From the IMG/VR virus record IMGVR_UViG_3300033388_002023, positions 1 to 39,208 of that record: 39,208 bases of DNA. One strand, given 5' to 3'. Shown one piece after another: positions 1 to 8,225 of this stretch. Numbering within the stretch: the first letter of the stretch is position 1; the number at the start of each line of letters is the position of its first letter. The translations under genes were made by a program, and so were the position numbers. The notes under the pieces are model-generated. The model had not been told where the DNA came from. It saw only the letters and a list, made by a program, of their open reading frames with translations, and searched no databases. The stretch comes from a virus.

Positions 1-81
1 AGCTCCAGACTTTAGGCCAAGCGGATCCTTGATCAGTCCGAGTGACCCAACTTCAACAACATCGCTTATCAACTTACCCAT
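1..81 (-). CDS. gp7-like ejection protein, 5' fragment at the junction
   Basis: Only the first 27 codons are present here, running off the left edge. The same codons begin the complete gene at 39175 in the right copy of the terminal repeat. The ATG at 81-79 overlaps the stop of the upstream gp14-like gene by 8 bp, the same tight coupling seen through the rest of the structural operon. This is a map artefact, not a second gene. Confidence 0.95.
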   Translation of the reverse strand, partial: MGKLISDVVEVGSLGLIKDPLGLKSGA

Positions 82-114
82 TGCAAGGCCTCATATATAC
101 CGAATCTGAATCAT
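1..114. repeat. Direct terminal repeat, left copy
   Basis: These 114 bases are identical to positions 39095-39208. The repeat shows that the sequence closes into a circle of about 39,094 bp. It lies inside coding sequence, the start of the gp7-like gene plus the end of the gp14-like gene. P22-type phages package by headful and have permuted ends, so this is most likely the overlap of a circular assembly rather than a physical fixed end. Confidence 0.97.
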
Positions 115-418
115 TGCCGGCGAGCTCGGAGAAACCGCAGTCAAACAAGATTCTCTCAAACCTTGACCCTTCCGTCGCGACCATGATAACACGGCACCAA
201 TCGAACAGATAAAACACGAATTCTGCAAAATCATTGATCGCGCGACGAAGAAACCTCAAGCTGGCCTTGTCGCTCGCCAGATGGCAGCTTGCGGCGCGCC
301 CATGCCTGGCCACAGAGAACAGGACTCTACATCCATCCTCAAGCCACCGAAACACTAAATGGTTTTCATTGGTCGTTAAACCCATCAGGTCACCATGGTG
401 TGGAATGAATCGGATCAT
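74..418 (-). CDS. P22 gp14-position protein, GNAT-like
   Basis: This protein of 114 residues from ATG 418 lies between the tail genes and the gp7-like gene, exactly where P22 has gene 14. The C-terminal third alternates strand and helix and ends in a segment reading RILFDCGFSEL, then an acidic turn and a final strand. That resembles the end of GNAT acetyltransferase folds and the GNAT-like small virion proteins of podoviruses. I chose ATG 418 because it follows the preceding stop by one base; an in-frame GTG at 430 is the alternative. The fold assignment is inferred from pattern, and catalytic activity is doubtful. Likely role: assembly or delivery of the ejection proteins. Confidence 0.6.
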   Translation of the reverse strand: MIRFIPHHGDLMGLTTNENHLVFRWLEDGCRVLFSVARHGRAASCHLASDKASLRFLRRAINDFAEFVFYLFDWCRVIMVATEGSRFERILFDCGFSELAGNDSDSVYMRPCNG

Positions 419-419
419 A

Positions 420-608
420 TTAAGTGCCACCCATCAATTCTGTTAATCGCTCAACCTCACTTTCAGCAGAGGCGGCATCTGGGAAATCCTTCAGCGCATC
501 CCGCCCGCTGGCCATCCAGAAAACAATGCGCTTAAACCTCTCATTGAGCTCCATCCTCTCAACATGGGCCAGATTGATCTGTTGCGTTTCGTTTATGCTA
601 TACATCAT
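420..608 (-). CDS. Small helical structural-operon protein
   Basis: A 62-residue, mostly helical, charged protein of unknown function. Its ATG at 608 overlaps the stop of the upstream 286-residue gene by one base (TAATG), and a second ATG follows at once. It ends one base before the start of the gp14-like gene, so it is part of the translationally coupled tail-gene string. P22 has no obvious counterpart at this point. Confidence 0.75.
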   Translation of the reverse strand: MMYSINETQQINLAHVERMELNERFKRIVFWMASGRDALKDFPDAASAESEVERLTELMGGT

Positions 609-1468
609 TAGTCTTGTATCTCCGAGCCCTGAGCCGTCCAGTGCATCCTATCCAACCCGGTTAGATCGTCTTGAATAACAAACTCAAGAGACTCATCTAA
701 TGACCCATCAAGGCGGATCACAACGCCGTGCTTTGATTGCCCGCCCCACGTCAGTCTAGCAGTGAATCCGCGAATATTGCCGCCGTTATTCAGGAAAAAA
801 TCATGGTCAAAACATTGTTCAATAATGTCGCCGTTTGATTTGAAGTTGTACAGATTCCGGTACGTGCCATCACCGTTATTGACCCGAATCACGCAGCCAT
901 TAGTTAGTTCAGCCAGGCCGCCGAATGTCTCAAAGTCCATTGGTGAGTTATCGCGCATCTCTACGATAAGCCTCACCATGTCACCTTTTTGCAGACTAAA
1001 AGGCAGCACAGAATAAACCACAGGGGTAACTGCCCCGTTTACATTCATATCGATTTCTGACACTGCAATAATCGATTGTGTTGTCGTGTATATCCTATTG
1101 ATCGGGCAATCCAAAGTTACGGTATTCACAACGACAGACACAATCTCGCATTGCATAAAGAACGAACCATTCACACTGTTTGCCAACTCGATTACATCGC
1201 CCGCATTAGCTAATGTGGTTAGGCCGTGCCCTGCTGTTAGAGTGATATCCCTGTTCACTCCATCGGCGATGGTATCGGCCCCCAGCGTTATAGTGTCATC
1301 GATCAGGCTAAGAAACGGCACATCCAGAACCCCTGTGGTCTGATCCTGAACAAATACAGCAACACCTGTGCCGCCTCTAGCGGAGGTCTCTACAGGTATA
1401 TAAGCGCGTAATTCAGCATCTGTAAGCCCTACTGTATCAGTTACCTCAACCTCACGAATCAAGCTCAT
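608..1468 (-). CDS. Tail-associated protein of unknown function
   Basis: This protein of 286 residues is rich in beta-strand-forming residues and glycine turns, with no signal peptide or membrane segment. The N-terminal half has short hydrophobic repeats suggesting a beta sandwich. The C-terminal half has the pattern of a jelly-roll and ends in a charged tail. It sits after the gp10-like plug gene and the short needle-position gene, so it probably belongs to the tail hub or to a host-binding appendage. Its ATG overlaps the upstream stop (TGATG). I do not recognise a named family. Confidence 0.75.
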   Translation of the reverse strand: MSLIREVEVTDTVGLTDAELRAYIPVETSARGGTGVAVFVQDQTTGVLDVPFLSLIDDTITLGADTIADGVNRDITLTAGHGLTTLANAGDVIELANSVNGSFFMQCEIVSVVVNTVTLDCPINRIYTTTQSIIAVSEIDMNVNGAVTPVVYSVLPFSLQKGDMVRLIVEMRDNSPMDFETFGGLAELTNGCVIRVNNGDGTYRNLYNFKSNGDIIEQCFDHDFFLNNGGNIRGFTARLTWGGQSKHGVVIRLDGSLDESLEFVIQDDLTGLDRMHWTAQGSEIQD

Positions 1469-1911
1469 CAGTACCAGCCCCCAGACTCTTCGTCGAATGT
1501 TATCAATAGCTTCTCCTGCATGGCTATGAACTCGGACGCGGCGACGCCGAATAGTTTCTCTGCTCCAAAGGGATTAATCGTCACCCGGTGGCCCCCTGTA
1601 ACGCCCGTGTTGATCAGCCGGTAGTTGGTTCCGTCTATGCCTTCCGGCAGATTGGTAATCATTGGTCCGCCGAACGTATCGGTATCAAAAAACACATCCT
1701 CATCATCCACTTTGAGCTCGTATGGTGTCGTTGTCACATGGGTGGTGTTTTTGATGATGTCGTTTTTGACATCGACCTCGTCGGCCAGGATCGATATATT
1801 GTCGATCAGATTTAGCCAATCCTCAATAACCGGATCGGGCCAATCGGTAAGCTCGACCAGCTCAGCCGCCGAAAGGATTAGACTATTGAGCCTTGCGAGT
1901 GTGTCAGCCAT
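1468..1911 (-). CDS. Needle-position (gp26 locus) tail protein
   Basis: A 147-residue protein with a helical N-terminal part of about 60 residues and a beta-rich C-terminal part ending in GGWY. It follows the gp10-like gene, where P22 has its tail needle gp26. It is much shorter than gp26 (233 residues) and has no long heptad repeat, so homology to the needle is not supported by sequence; only the position matches. I chose ATG 1911 because it overlaps the gp10 stop by 8 bp; the frame stays open to 1959, but that extension lies inside gp10. Confidence 0.65.
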   Translation of the reverse strand: MADTLARLNSLILSAAELVELTDWPDPVIEDWLNLIDNISILADEVDVKNDIIKNTTHVTTTPYELKVDDEDVFFDTDTFGGPMITNLPEGIDGTNYRLINTGVTGGHRVTINPFGAEKLFGVAASEFIAMQEKLLITFDEESGGWY

Positions 1912-3310
1912 AAAGCATCTTAGCCCGGCTAAAGGCCATCCTCGACCGAGAGGCGCCACGGAACCTGGCGCCGAACCAGCTGGGTACGTCGCCGAGCCTT
2001 CGGATTATAAAGCGCGTTCCATATTTGCCAGGCTCTCCATACGACTCGAACCACTCCTTACCATGGGTTACCCCGTCATAGGTGAGCGATATGGCCACAG
2101 TTGCGTCATCATCAACCGAGTGCCCTGGGATTGTCTCGATATCAAGCTCATCGATCGACATGCCCTCCAGATTTGTGAAAGGGGTATTCAAAATCCATTC
2201 GACCAGCTCGCCGTAATGAGTCGATACCCCCTCATCCAAGATGCCTAATTTGTCTCCGAGCTTATCCCCGTATACCCAAACGCCCTTTCGTGGCTCGAAT
2301 AACCCGTGTTTGGCGCGCCAAGGCGAATCACCGTTGACATCGGTTTTCATTATCGTCCAAGCCTGATCGATACCGGCGGCCTTGGCCACGGTCTCGTTGT
2401 ATTGCAGCACATGATTTGGCAGATGGACGATCAGGAAGTTATACCCATCCTCACCCCTCGCCTCAACGACTGCAGTGGCCAGCTGGGTCTCGGTGTAGGT
2501 GCCGATTACCTTATCCACTTCCCGTGACGCTACTTTCTTCGCAGACCCGACGCTTAGCCGGTGCACAGATACCGCCTCCTCCTTACGTCCACCCAATAGA
2601 TACCAAGTGTCGCTCATCTCGGCCTTGGCGTGCGTGCCGACAATACCGACCTTAACCGCGCGCGTCTCGACCCGTGAGTACGCGAAATTCGGATTTGCCC
2701 GGTCCACGAAAAATTCAACGGAGTACCGGTTGAAGGCGATCGCCTTATTGTCTTGGGTCTTGCCTATGCCAAGGGTTGGATCTGGCGAGAATTCAGAGGT
2801 GGCGAACTTCAGAGGGTCAATACTTGACTCGTCGGTAATGTCGGTATGAAACAGGAACTCCCCGTCAGTCATGAAATAGACGCCGTTGATCCACACACCA
2901 TCTATCGGGTCGCCGAGATCAGGATCGGTTACCTCATTGAATCCGCTGGAGGGGGAATATAGCCAGAATCTGCCATCGGCGATGATGCCCTGGGTATTGA
3001 ATGAATATGGGAGAGACGCCGTGCCGGTCCCGCTGATGGCTCCCAGGTCCGTTACAGCGCCACCAGTGGTTACCGAGACAAAAGATCCACCAGATACCCG
3101 GTAATGATCCTGTTGGCGCTCATTCCATAGGCCGCCGCGGTCAATACCGACACCGGTACCGTATTGGGTAAGGCCGGGAATCTGAAGCATATAGCCAACG
3201 GCGCCAAGGATAGGCTTCATGATGGCCACCATGTTAACCGGTAGCTGATCCCGATAGTCGGTATTGGATGAGACCCTATCACCCTTGATTAGATTAAGCG
3301 TTGTTTCCAT
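1904..3310 (-). CDS. P22 gp10-like packaged-DNA stabilisation protein
   Basis: This protein of 468 residues nearly matches P22 gp10 (472). The gp10 family forms the hexameric tail hub that closes the portal channel after packaging. It starts with the family's typical opening segment, a dozen residues on Asn-Thr-Asp-Tyr-Arg-Asp and Leu-Pro-Val-Asn-Met, followed by a beta-propeller-like run of strands. It lies between gp4-like and needle-position genes as in P22, overlapping the gp4-like gene by 17 bp. Identification rests on length, N-terminal pattern and order. Confidence 0.9.
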   Translation of the reverse strand: METTLNLIKGDRVSSNTDYRDQLPVNMVAIMKPILGAVGYMLQIPGLTQYGTGVGIDRGGLWNERQQDHYRVSGGSFVSVTTGGAVTDLGAISGTGTASLPYSFNTQGIIADGRFWLYSPSSGFNEVTDPDLGDPIDGVWINGVYFMTDGEFLFHTDITDESSIDPLKFATSEFSPDPTLGIGKTQDNKAIAFNRYSVEFFVDRANPNFAYSRVETRAVKVGIVGTHAKAEMSDTWYLLGGRKEEAVSVHRLSVGSAKKVASREVDKVIGTYTETQLATAVVEARGEDGYNFLIVHLPNHVLQYNETVAKAAGIDQAWTIMKTDVNGDSPWRAKHGLFEPRKGVWVYGDKLGDKLGILDEGVSTHYGELVEWILNTPFTNLEGMSIDELDIETIPGHSVDDDATVAISLTYDGVTHGKEWFESYGEPGKYGTRFIIRRLGDVPSWFGARFRGASRSRMAFSRAKMLYG

Positions 3311-4031
3311 TGTCCGGGTCCACTATTTGAAAGTTGATAACCCGAGTCTGAACGCGACCGGCTGACGTGGTGGCTATGATCTTCACTTGAAGGAATTGGT
3401 TGACGCCTGTCGTGGCCCCGTCTGCCCTGACTCGATATAGAACGTCCGGGGTAGCTAGGGATTCGCTAACGATGAAAAGCCCGCTATCAGCTTCCAGCGT
3501 GTACGAATCCACTGTCTCGCCGTCGTCTAGATATGCGTCGAAATGCTCAACGTAATCGTTGATATCACCCTTCAGCATAATATTGCTTTCGCAGTCTGGC
3601 GGGACCTGCTCGCCGGTACGGTAGAAGCGCTGGTAGAAGTTGTATCGGTTGTTACCGCTGCCAATGGGCATTCTGCGAGATGGTAGGACTTCGCGCACGA
3701 TGGCCGTATCAGCCACAAGGCTGGCCATGTATTTACCGGCATCCAGCACCAGCGTTGGGTGCGGCGTCTTGCCAAAGGAGGCCAGGAGCTGCATGGCTAA
3801 ACCGGTTTCAATCGCCCGCTTATGCTTTCGCTCAACTCCAGACTCAGAGTTGGGATCAGGATCATCTTCGAACTTGTACCCGAAGCACACGTTACGCGAG
3901 AGTAGTTCGGCCGCCATGTCCTCAAGGCGATCGATAGCCAGGGATACGTCCTCCGAGCTTGGCTGCTTAGTCAGCCCGGAGATGCGCATCTCTACATAGG
4001 CATTGTTGACATGCTCGACCTTAAGAGTCAT
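3294..4031 (-). CDS. P22 gp4-like tail accessory factor with C-terminal extension
   Basis: Family role: gp4 binds the portal and begins tail assembly. The first 150 residues match gp4, including the segment SRRMPIGSGN and, shortly after, an aromatic stretch ending in TGEQ. The protein is 245 residues against 166 in P22. The extra 85 or so residues form a beta-rich Ig-like module with GETVDSYTLEAD at its start and a TSAGR strand near the end, a module found on many phage head-tail proteins. The ATG lies 11 bp inside the upstream gene. Confidence 0.85.
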   Translation of the reverse strand: MTLKVEHVNNAYVEMRISGLTKQPSSEDVSLAIDRLEDMAAELLSRNVCFGYKFEDDPDPNSESGVERKHKRAIETGLAMQLLASFGKTPHPTLVLDAGKYMASLVADTAIVREVLPSRRMPIGSGNNRYNFYQRFYRTGEQVPPDCESNIMLKGDINDYVEHFDAYLDDGETVDSYTLEADSGLFIVSESLATPDVLYRVRADGATTGVNQFLQVKIIATTSAGRVQTRVINFQIVDPDNGNNA

Positions 4032-4305
4032 AGCCTAACTCGGTCTTGAGGGCAGTTATTCGCTTGGTATCGAATCCCTCAATGTTTGCCTTCTCAGCGG
4101 CTGCTCGAATTTCCTTATTGGATAGCCTTCCGGTGTTGTTGGTGTCTGCCTCGGATTTGCTCGGGGCGGCATTCAATTCTTTGGGGTCAACAACACAGCC
4201 GTTGGCTAGATGAGCATGCAGCCGTGACGCTTCCACCATGATCTGATCGCACTTGATGCCATCGACCACATGGGAACCGCCTTCACGGTAGATAATTACT
4301 GACAT
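4021..4305 (-). CDS. Small head-region protein with SAP-like helical end
   Basis: A 94-residue protein between the capsid-associated genes and gp4. The C-terminal 30 residues form two short helices (SNKEIRAAAEKA, then a turn, then ITALKTELGY) resembling the helix-turn-helix of SAP-like or Rho-N-like modules. The N-terminal half has short strands and looks like a small connector domain. The ribosome site CTGGAGAA precedes the ATG by 4 bases. Its role is unknown; position suggests a capsid or head-tail accessory protein. Confidence 0.75.
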   Translation of the reverse strand: MSVIIYREGGSHVVDGIKCDQIMVEASRLHAHLANGCVVDPKELNAAPSKSEADTNNTGRLSNKEIRAAAEKANIEGFDTKRITALKTELGYDS

Positions 4306-4334
4306 TTGGTTCTCCAGTTATCGTATGACGAGCC

Positions 4335-4877
4335 TTATGAAACGGCGTCACCAATGGCCTCTAGGTTGGTCTCGCCATCGGCATAGGCCACGGTGGTGTT
4401 TGCAGCATCCAGATCGGTGGTGCCGAACGTAAATGCTCCATCCGACTTGGTGGCTGTAACTGTGCCCATCCGAGCGTGCCCGGATGCGGCCGCTGGGATG
4501 CCGGCAATGGCAAGGGCTGCAGAAGCGTACCCGGTGGCATTGTCAGCCGCCTCGATAGCATCAATGGTCCCATCAACGCCGATGTCGAGCGCTACGGCGC
4601 CGAACGTGGATTGTGGCACCACATCGTTACCCGGAGCGGTCCCGGCAGTAACAGCGGCTTTGGAAAACCGAACCCCGCCAACGGTGAAGTCAAACGCAAC
4701 ATTCACGACATTCGCAGGGGTCGATCCGATAGCCAGCGCTGGGAGTGATACCGGATAATTCCCTTTTAGCTTGGCTCGGATGTCGTTGACCAGTACGGTA
4801 TTTGCGGCAACCGTTGCCTTGGTTGCTGCCCCGTCATCTGTATCAGCGAGGTTTCTGACAGTTGTACATTTTGGCAT
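4335..4877 (-). CDS. Capsid-associated structural protein
   Basis: This protein of 180 residues is very rich in Ala, Thr, Gly and Asp, with almost no long helix, and looks like a small beta-structured head protein or fibre. It follows the intrinsic terminator downstream of the decoration-type gene and has a strong ribosome site (AGGAG) before its ATG. P22 itself has nothing here. The exact role cannot be read from sequence; head decoration or head fibre is likely from location and composition. Confidence 0.7.
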   Translation of the reverse strand: MPKCTTVRNLADTDDGAATKATVAANTVLVNDIRAKLKGNYPVSLPALAIGSTPANVVNVAFDFTVGGVRFSKAAVTAGTAPGNDVVPQSTFGAVALDIGVDGTIDAIEAADNATGYASAALAIAGIPAAASGHARMGTVTATKSDGAFTFGTTDLDAANTTVAYADGETNLEAIGDAVS

Positions 4878-4888
4878 GACCTTCTCCT

Positions 4889-4911
4889 AAAAAGGGGGGC
4901 CGAAGCCCCCC
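4889..4911 (-). terminator. Intrinsic terminator after the coat/decoration pair
   Basis: Read on the minus strand, a GC-only 7-bp stem (GGGGGGC/GCCCCCC) with a TTCG tetraloop is followed directly by TTTTT. It lies in the 46-bp gap between the 122- and 180-residue structural genes. It should cut transcription after the most heavily needed capsid genes and lower expression of the tail genes. Confidence 0.88.
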
Positions 4912-4923
4912 CCGCTAAATTGT

Positions 4924-5292
4924 TTAAGTGGTTACTGGAGGAGCGGACGCACCCTTGGCACCCATGATAATCCACCCGATAGTGTCATCAACATAGAGTA
5001 GCGTGGCTTGGTCGAGCGCGTCAGCAAAGACGATGGTTGCCCATCCGGTAGCCGTCGCCGGAGTCAATGTACCGTCGCCACCGCCATCAGTAGTCAGGTT
5101 AACAATCAGGATTTGACCAGGATAGCCGTCTGCCAAGGTCAGTGCCTCAGCATCAGCACCAGTGGTCTTGGCAACATAACCATGAGTCACCGGGATAGCC
5201 AACGAGTCTGCGGCGGAGGTGGTGGTCCGGTCCTCGGTGGCATCAGCGTCACGCCGATGGAACAGTTCTCCGATTTGGAAAATTTGTGACAT
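4924..5292 (-). CDS. Head decoration-like protein
   Basis: A 122-residue, beta-rich protein directly downstream of the coat gene. Its middle reads YPGQILIVNLTTDGGGDG and it ends in a proline-threonine tail. Small beta-rich proteins of this size directly after the coat gene are commonly capsid decoration or stabilisation proteins. It has a good ribosome site (AAAGGAG). The downstream terminator places it in the same high-expression unit as the coat protein, which supports a high-copy virion role. No named family is certain. Confidence 0.7.
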   Translation of the reverse strand: MSQIFQIGELFHRRDADATEDRTTTSAADSLAIPVTHGYVAKTTGADAEALTLADGYPGQILIVNLTTDGGGDGTLTPATATGWATIVFADALDQATLLYVDDTIGWIIMGAKGASAPPVTT

Positions 5293-5310
5293 TTTGATTC
5301 TCCTTTACAC

Positions 5311-5330
5311 GGAGGGGCCGAAGCCCCTCC
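5311..5330 (-). other. Perfect UUCG hairpin between coat and decoration genes
   Basis: GGAGGGGC and GCCCCTCC pair perfectly over 8 bp around a TTCG loop, in the 44-bp gap after the coat stop codon. There is no T-tract on either strand, so this is not an ordinary terminator. It may protect the coat mRNA 3' end or serve as a processing site. Confidence 0.7.
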
Positions 5331-5336
5331 TATAGG

Positions 5337-6620
5337 TTAGGCGGTGAATGTTACGGCGACGCCAGCGTTTTGCGGGTTGGCCATGGTGATGCCGTACCAG
5401 GTGAACAGGCGATAACGAAAGGTCATGGTGGCGATGTTGCCATCGTAAACCATATACATCGTCTGGCCATTCTCCATTGTCTTGGTCAGCACCTTCATCC
5501 CGTCGAACTCAGCAAAGAGCTCTGCGGGAATGGTTCCGCCCAGAACTTCAACAGCGCCTTTATCCCAAAAGAGATTGGTTTTGGCGCTTGCATCGGTGTT
5601 CAGACGGTTGACGACGGCCGCGTTGAGGATGGTGGTGTCAACGTTGGCATAGGCCTTCTCCAGATCGGACAAGGCAGCGTCGTCGGCTGCGATTGGCTTG
5701 GGGAACACCTCAATGGTAGTGCCGTCTGGCTTACCCACAACAGTAAAGGTCATGGCTTGACCGGTGTCGGTCTTATCGGCCAGGCCCAGCGCTTTAACGG
5801 TAGTGCCGCCATTGGTCATATTCACCTTATCGCCAAGGTTGTAGTCCGAAGAATCAGAGACCACAATCGATGCGATACGGCAATCCACGTTAGTCACCAC
5901 GCCAGTGCTAGACACAGAGCCCGCCTCGGGTGCAAAGCTGTGATTGCCAGTTACGGTAGCGACAGGATCAGCACCGCCCACCAAGTTGGGCAGGAACGAA
6001 CCGGTATAAACGTCGAACTCTGCAACGTTGGCGCCGATTTGACCAGTTGCCCATGTATCATTAGGGCGCCCCTGGAGGGTCTGTCGTGCGGCTAGGTCGC
6101 TGCCGAACTTCAGAGTGTCGCGATCATTCAGGACAAAGCAGCGCCCCGAATTCTCCTGCTGCCGCTCGTTCAGGATCGCTTGACCCTCGGCGATGAAGTC
6201 ATAACCAGAGGCTACACTAGACCGAATGAACTGCGAGCCCTGCAGCGCAACAACGTTTGCAATGCCCTTGTTTAGCTCGGTAGCCTGACGCAATCCAGAT
6301 TGCTTGCCTCGACGCTCCCAGAACTGCTGGGTGCGCATGTCGTCGGCTCGCTGACTTACCCAATCATTCTTGGGGGTGCCAAGCTGCGCGGGGAAGGTCT
6401 CTTCAATAACGCCGGTTTCCTTACCGGAGAGATCCCACCCCTCAATTACCGGGGCGTGCTGCTGCACAGGGCGCCAGATAATGTTGTTAGCGTTCTGCAT
6501 TGTCCCGGCGTCGGGTTGTTCGTAGGACGTAAGGCTCAGCATCTGCATCTGATGCTCATACGTCTCCATCATGTTCTCAAAAAGAACCTCGGCAATCTTG
6601 CCGGTAGTTAAAGCACCCAT
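5337..6620 (-). CDS. P22 gp5-like major coat protein
   Basis: The main shell protein with the HK97 fold. Its 427 residues almost equal P22 coat (430), and it lies directly after the scaffold gene. The N-terminus shows the typical segment on the pattern TTGKIAEVLFENMMETY. A beta-rich insertion occupies roughly residues 220-300, the region of the P22 telokin-like insertion domain. The last 40 residues (FRYRLFTWYGITMANPQNAG) follow the coat-family C-terminus. The ribosome site TAGGAG precedes the ATG. Confidence 0.93.
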   Translation of the reverse strand: MGALTTGKIAEVLFENMMETYEHQMQMLSLTSYEQPDAGTMQNANNIIWRPVQQHAPVIEGWDLSGKETGVIEETFPAQLGTPKNDWVSQRADDMRTQQFWERRGKQSGLRQATELNKGIANVVALQGSQFIRSSVASGYDFIAEGQAILNERQQENSGRCFVLNDRDTLKFGSDLAARQTLQGRPNDTWATGQIGANVAEFDVYTGSFLPNLVGGADPVATVTGNHSFAPEAGSVSSTGVVTNVDCRIASIVVSDSSDYNLGDKVNMTNGGTTVKALGLADKTDTGQAMTFTVVGKPDGTTIEVFPKPIAADDAALSDLEKAYANVDTTILNAAVVNRLNTDASAKTNLFWDKGAVEVLGGTIPAELFAEFDGMKVLTKTMENGQTMYMVYDGNIATMTFRYRLFTWYGITMANPQNAGVAVTFTA

Positions 6621-6638
6621 TTCAATTACTCCTAATCG

Positions 6639-7652
6639 TTACCATTTGGAAACGTCGTGCCCTGCCTTCTTCGCTTGCTGCTTGAGGTCATAAGCTGCCT
6701 GACCATTCTTCGCCTTATGTGCCTCGTCATACTTGCGCTGTAGTGCTAATGCATTAGAGCTTGTAGACGCGTCACCTTGCGCGTTAGCAGCCGGCTTAGG
6801 GGCTCGGCTCGACCTCTGTTTGGGTGCGGATAGCTCGGCGGCTTTCTTGGAAATAAAGGCTATCGCCCGCATTCCAGATGGATCTGCCACCAGTGACGCC
6901 TGCAATTGCTCGGATGCTTGCTTGTTCCGGCCAATCCAGAACATAGCCTTTTCAGAGCCTTCGCCAACAGTCGCAATAAGCTGATCAGCAATGAGGTCAC
7001 CCTCACCAGGTCTAATCGATTCAATTACCGATCGCACCGCCCGATCCGCCTGCTGATAAACCTCATCAGTAATGCCACTGTCTTTCGTCAGCTTTTCCGC
7101 ACGCTCATAGTGCTGGTCAACTGCTTGATTGAGATTCTCGCGCTGCGTTGCCGCCTGACCTTTTCGCTCGCTGACCTGCTGGCCCTGTGCCAGTTTCAGA
7201 TCCATTCGCTTATCTTGCCACGCGTCTATCGCTGCATCGTATTTGTCATCATCGAAATCAAAGTCCTCGCGTTTAGGTCGAGGGGGTAATTGTTCCGCTG
7301 ATGCCGGCGTTTGAGTTTGGCCGCTTTTCAGGGCCTCATTCTCCTGCTTTAATCTCTCAATCTCTTCATCTCGTTCGCCGATCTTGCCTTTCAGCTTTGA
7401 TCGGGTCTTAGCCAGTACGGCCACCGAGACCTGCTGACCTTCCGACGCCTGTTCGTCGGTCTGCATCCACTGATCTACTTCGGGCTCTCCACCTTCTGCC
7501 AGCTCTCCCTCCGCAGGGATTACTGGTTCTTGCGGTTCACCTTCCGCCAATGCGGCTTCTTGCTCTGCCTTGAGTTTTGCGGCTTCCTCTTCGGCATTAC
7601 CATTTTCCGCGTCGTTTTCTAGCTTCAGCTCATCCAGAGTTTGTACTTCCAA
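6639..7652 (-). CDS. P22 gp8-like scaffolding protein
   Basis: This is a 337-residue, acidic, highly helical protein upstream of the coat gene; P22 scaffold has 303 residues. Long charged coiled-coil stretches run through residues 85-120 and 165-215. The C-terminal 35 residues are basic and helical (LQRKYDEAHKAKNG), matching the helix-turn-helix that binds coat in P22. It starts with TTG at 7652, supported by a GAGGAAA ribosome site 8 bases upstream; no ATG lies nearby. It is expected to direct procapsid assembly and then leave the shell. Confidence 0.9.
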   Translation of the reverse strand: MEVQTLDELKLENDAENGNAEEEAAKLKAEQEAALAEGEPQEPVIPAEGELAEGGEPEVDQWMQTDEQASEGQQVSVAVLAKTRSKLKGKIGERDEEIERLKQENEALKSGQTQTPASAEQLPPRPKREDFDFDDDKYDAAIDAWQDKRMDLKLAQGQQVSERKGQAATQRENLNQAVDQHYERAEKLTKDSGITDEVYQQADRAVRSVIESIRPGEGDLIADQLIATVGEGSEKAMFWIGRNKQASEQLQASLVADPSGMRAIAFISKKAAELSAPKQRSSRAPKPAANAQGDASTSSNALALQRKYDEAHKAKNGQAAYDLKQQAKKAGHDVSKW

Positions 7653-7738
7653 CTTGTGTTTCCTCGCAGTTGTAACGATTAGCCCGGTGATAACTCGCCG
7701 GTAAGATATGCGTTTAGCCTGTTCGCCTCAGTGCCCAC

Positions 7739-7768
7739 AGTATAGACCCTTACCATGTAGGTTTACAA
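7739..7768 (-). promoter_or_regulatory. Candidate leftward promoter for scaffold and coat
   Basis: On the minus strand TTGTAA is followed after 18 bases by TATACT (5/6 to TATAAT). The start would be about 75 bases upstream of the scaffold TTG. It lies back to back with the rightward moron promoter at 7788-7816. The weak -35 box keeps this tentative. Confidence 0.5.
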
Positions 7769-7787
7769 ATTGGAAACTTAGTTGCCA

Positions 7788-7816
7788 TTGACGGATCTCT
7801 GGGGTGGTGCTTTAAT
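7788..7816 (+). promoter_or_regulatory. Rightward sigma-70-type promoter of the moron
   Basis: TTGACG, 17-base spacer, TTTAAT: one mismatch in each box and ideal spacing. It is placed 30 bp before the first of three rightward genes that sit inside the leftward late operon. An independent host-type promoter lets the cassette be expressed apart from phage late control. Confidence 0.8.
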
Positions 7817-7846
7817 CTGGATTGAGACTTAACGGAGGGTTAGCAG

Positions 7847-8041
7847 GTGCTAAAGAATAGTTTATTGTCTTTTTTAAATCACTCACATACCTGGAGCTAC
7901 AGAGAGAACGGGGTTTTTCCAGAGCCAAAGCTGTGGAGGTCGTGCAGATGCGGCACTGAGCAGTGTTTTTTGAGAGAGCCAATAACAGGCATCCGTGGCT
8001 GGTTTAATAGCAAGCAAATACTGCAAAGTAATAAGGGATAA
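7847..8041 (+). CDS. Moron gene 1, 64-residue protein with Cys pairs
   Basis: This gene starts with GTG, supported by a strong GGAGGG site 7 bases upstream and by the promoter just before it. The product contains a CRCG motif followed by a Cys six residues later, so it may bind metal, but with too few ligands for a classical finger. No membrane segment and no recognised family. It runs against the flanking portal and scaffold genes. Confidence 0.65.
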   Translation: MLKNSLLSFLNHSHTWSYRENGVFPEPKLWRSCRCGTEQCFLREPITGIRGWFNSKQILQSNKG

Positions 8042-8045
8042 GGCA

Positions 8046-8225
8046 ATGAAGCAATTCACACCAAAAGACCTGCACCACTCGCCCCTCAAGGTATACCGGG
8101 AGGCGGAGAGGGATGGCGCGGTCGAGATTAAGCACGGGCATTACCCTGATGGGCATTTTGTCCTGACATACAAAAGCAAATGGGAAGATGATGAAAACGT
8201 TAATGATTCTGATAGCAGCAATTAG
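8046..8225 (+). CDS. Moron gene 2, 59-residue protein
   Basis: ATG 8046 follows the stop of gene 1 after 4 bases with AGGC just upstream. The product is basic then acidic, with a HGHYPDGHFVLTYKS core that suggests a small beta hairpin. Unknown function. Its last 12 codons overlap the start of the lipoprotein gene in another frame, indicating a compact three-gene cassette. Confidence 0.65.
   Translation: MKQFTPKDLHHSPLKVYREAERDGAVEIKHGHYPDGHFVLTYKSKWEDDENVNDSDSSN

Noticed and set aside
1625-2248. Rightward frame of 207 codons
   Set aside because: Antisense shadow of the gp10-like and needle-position genes; no ribosome site.
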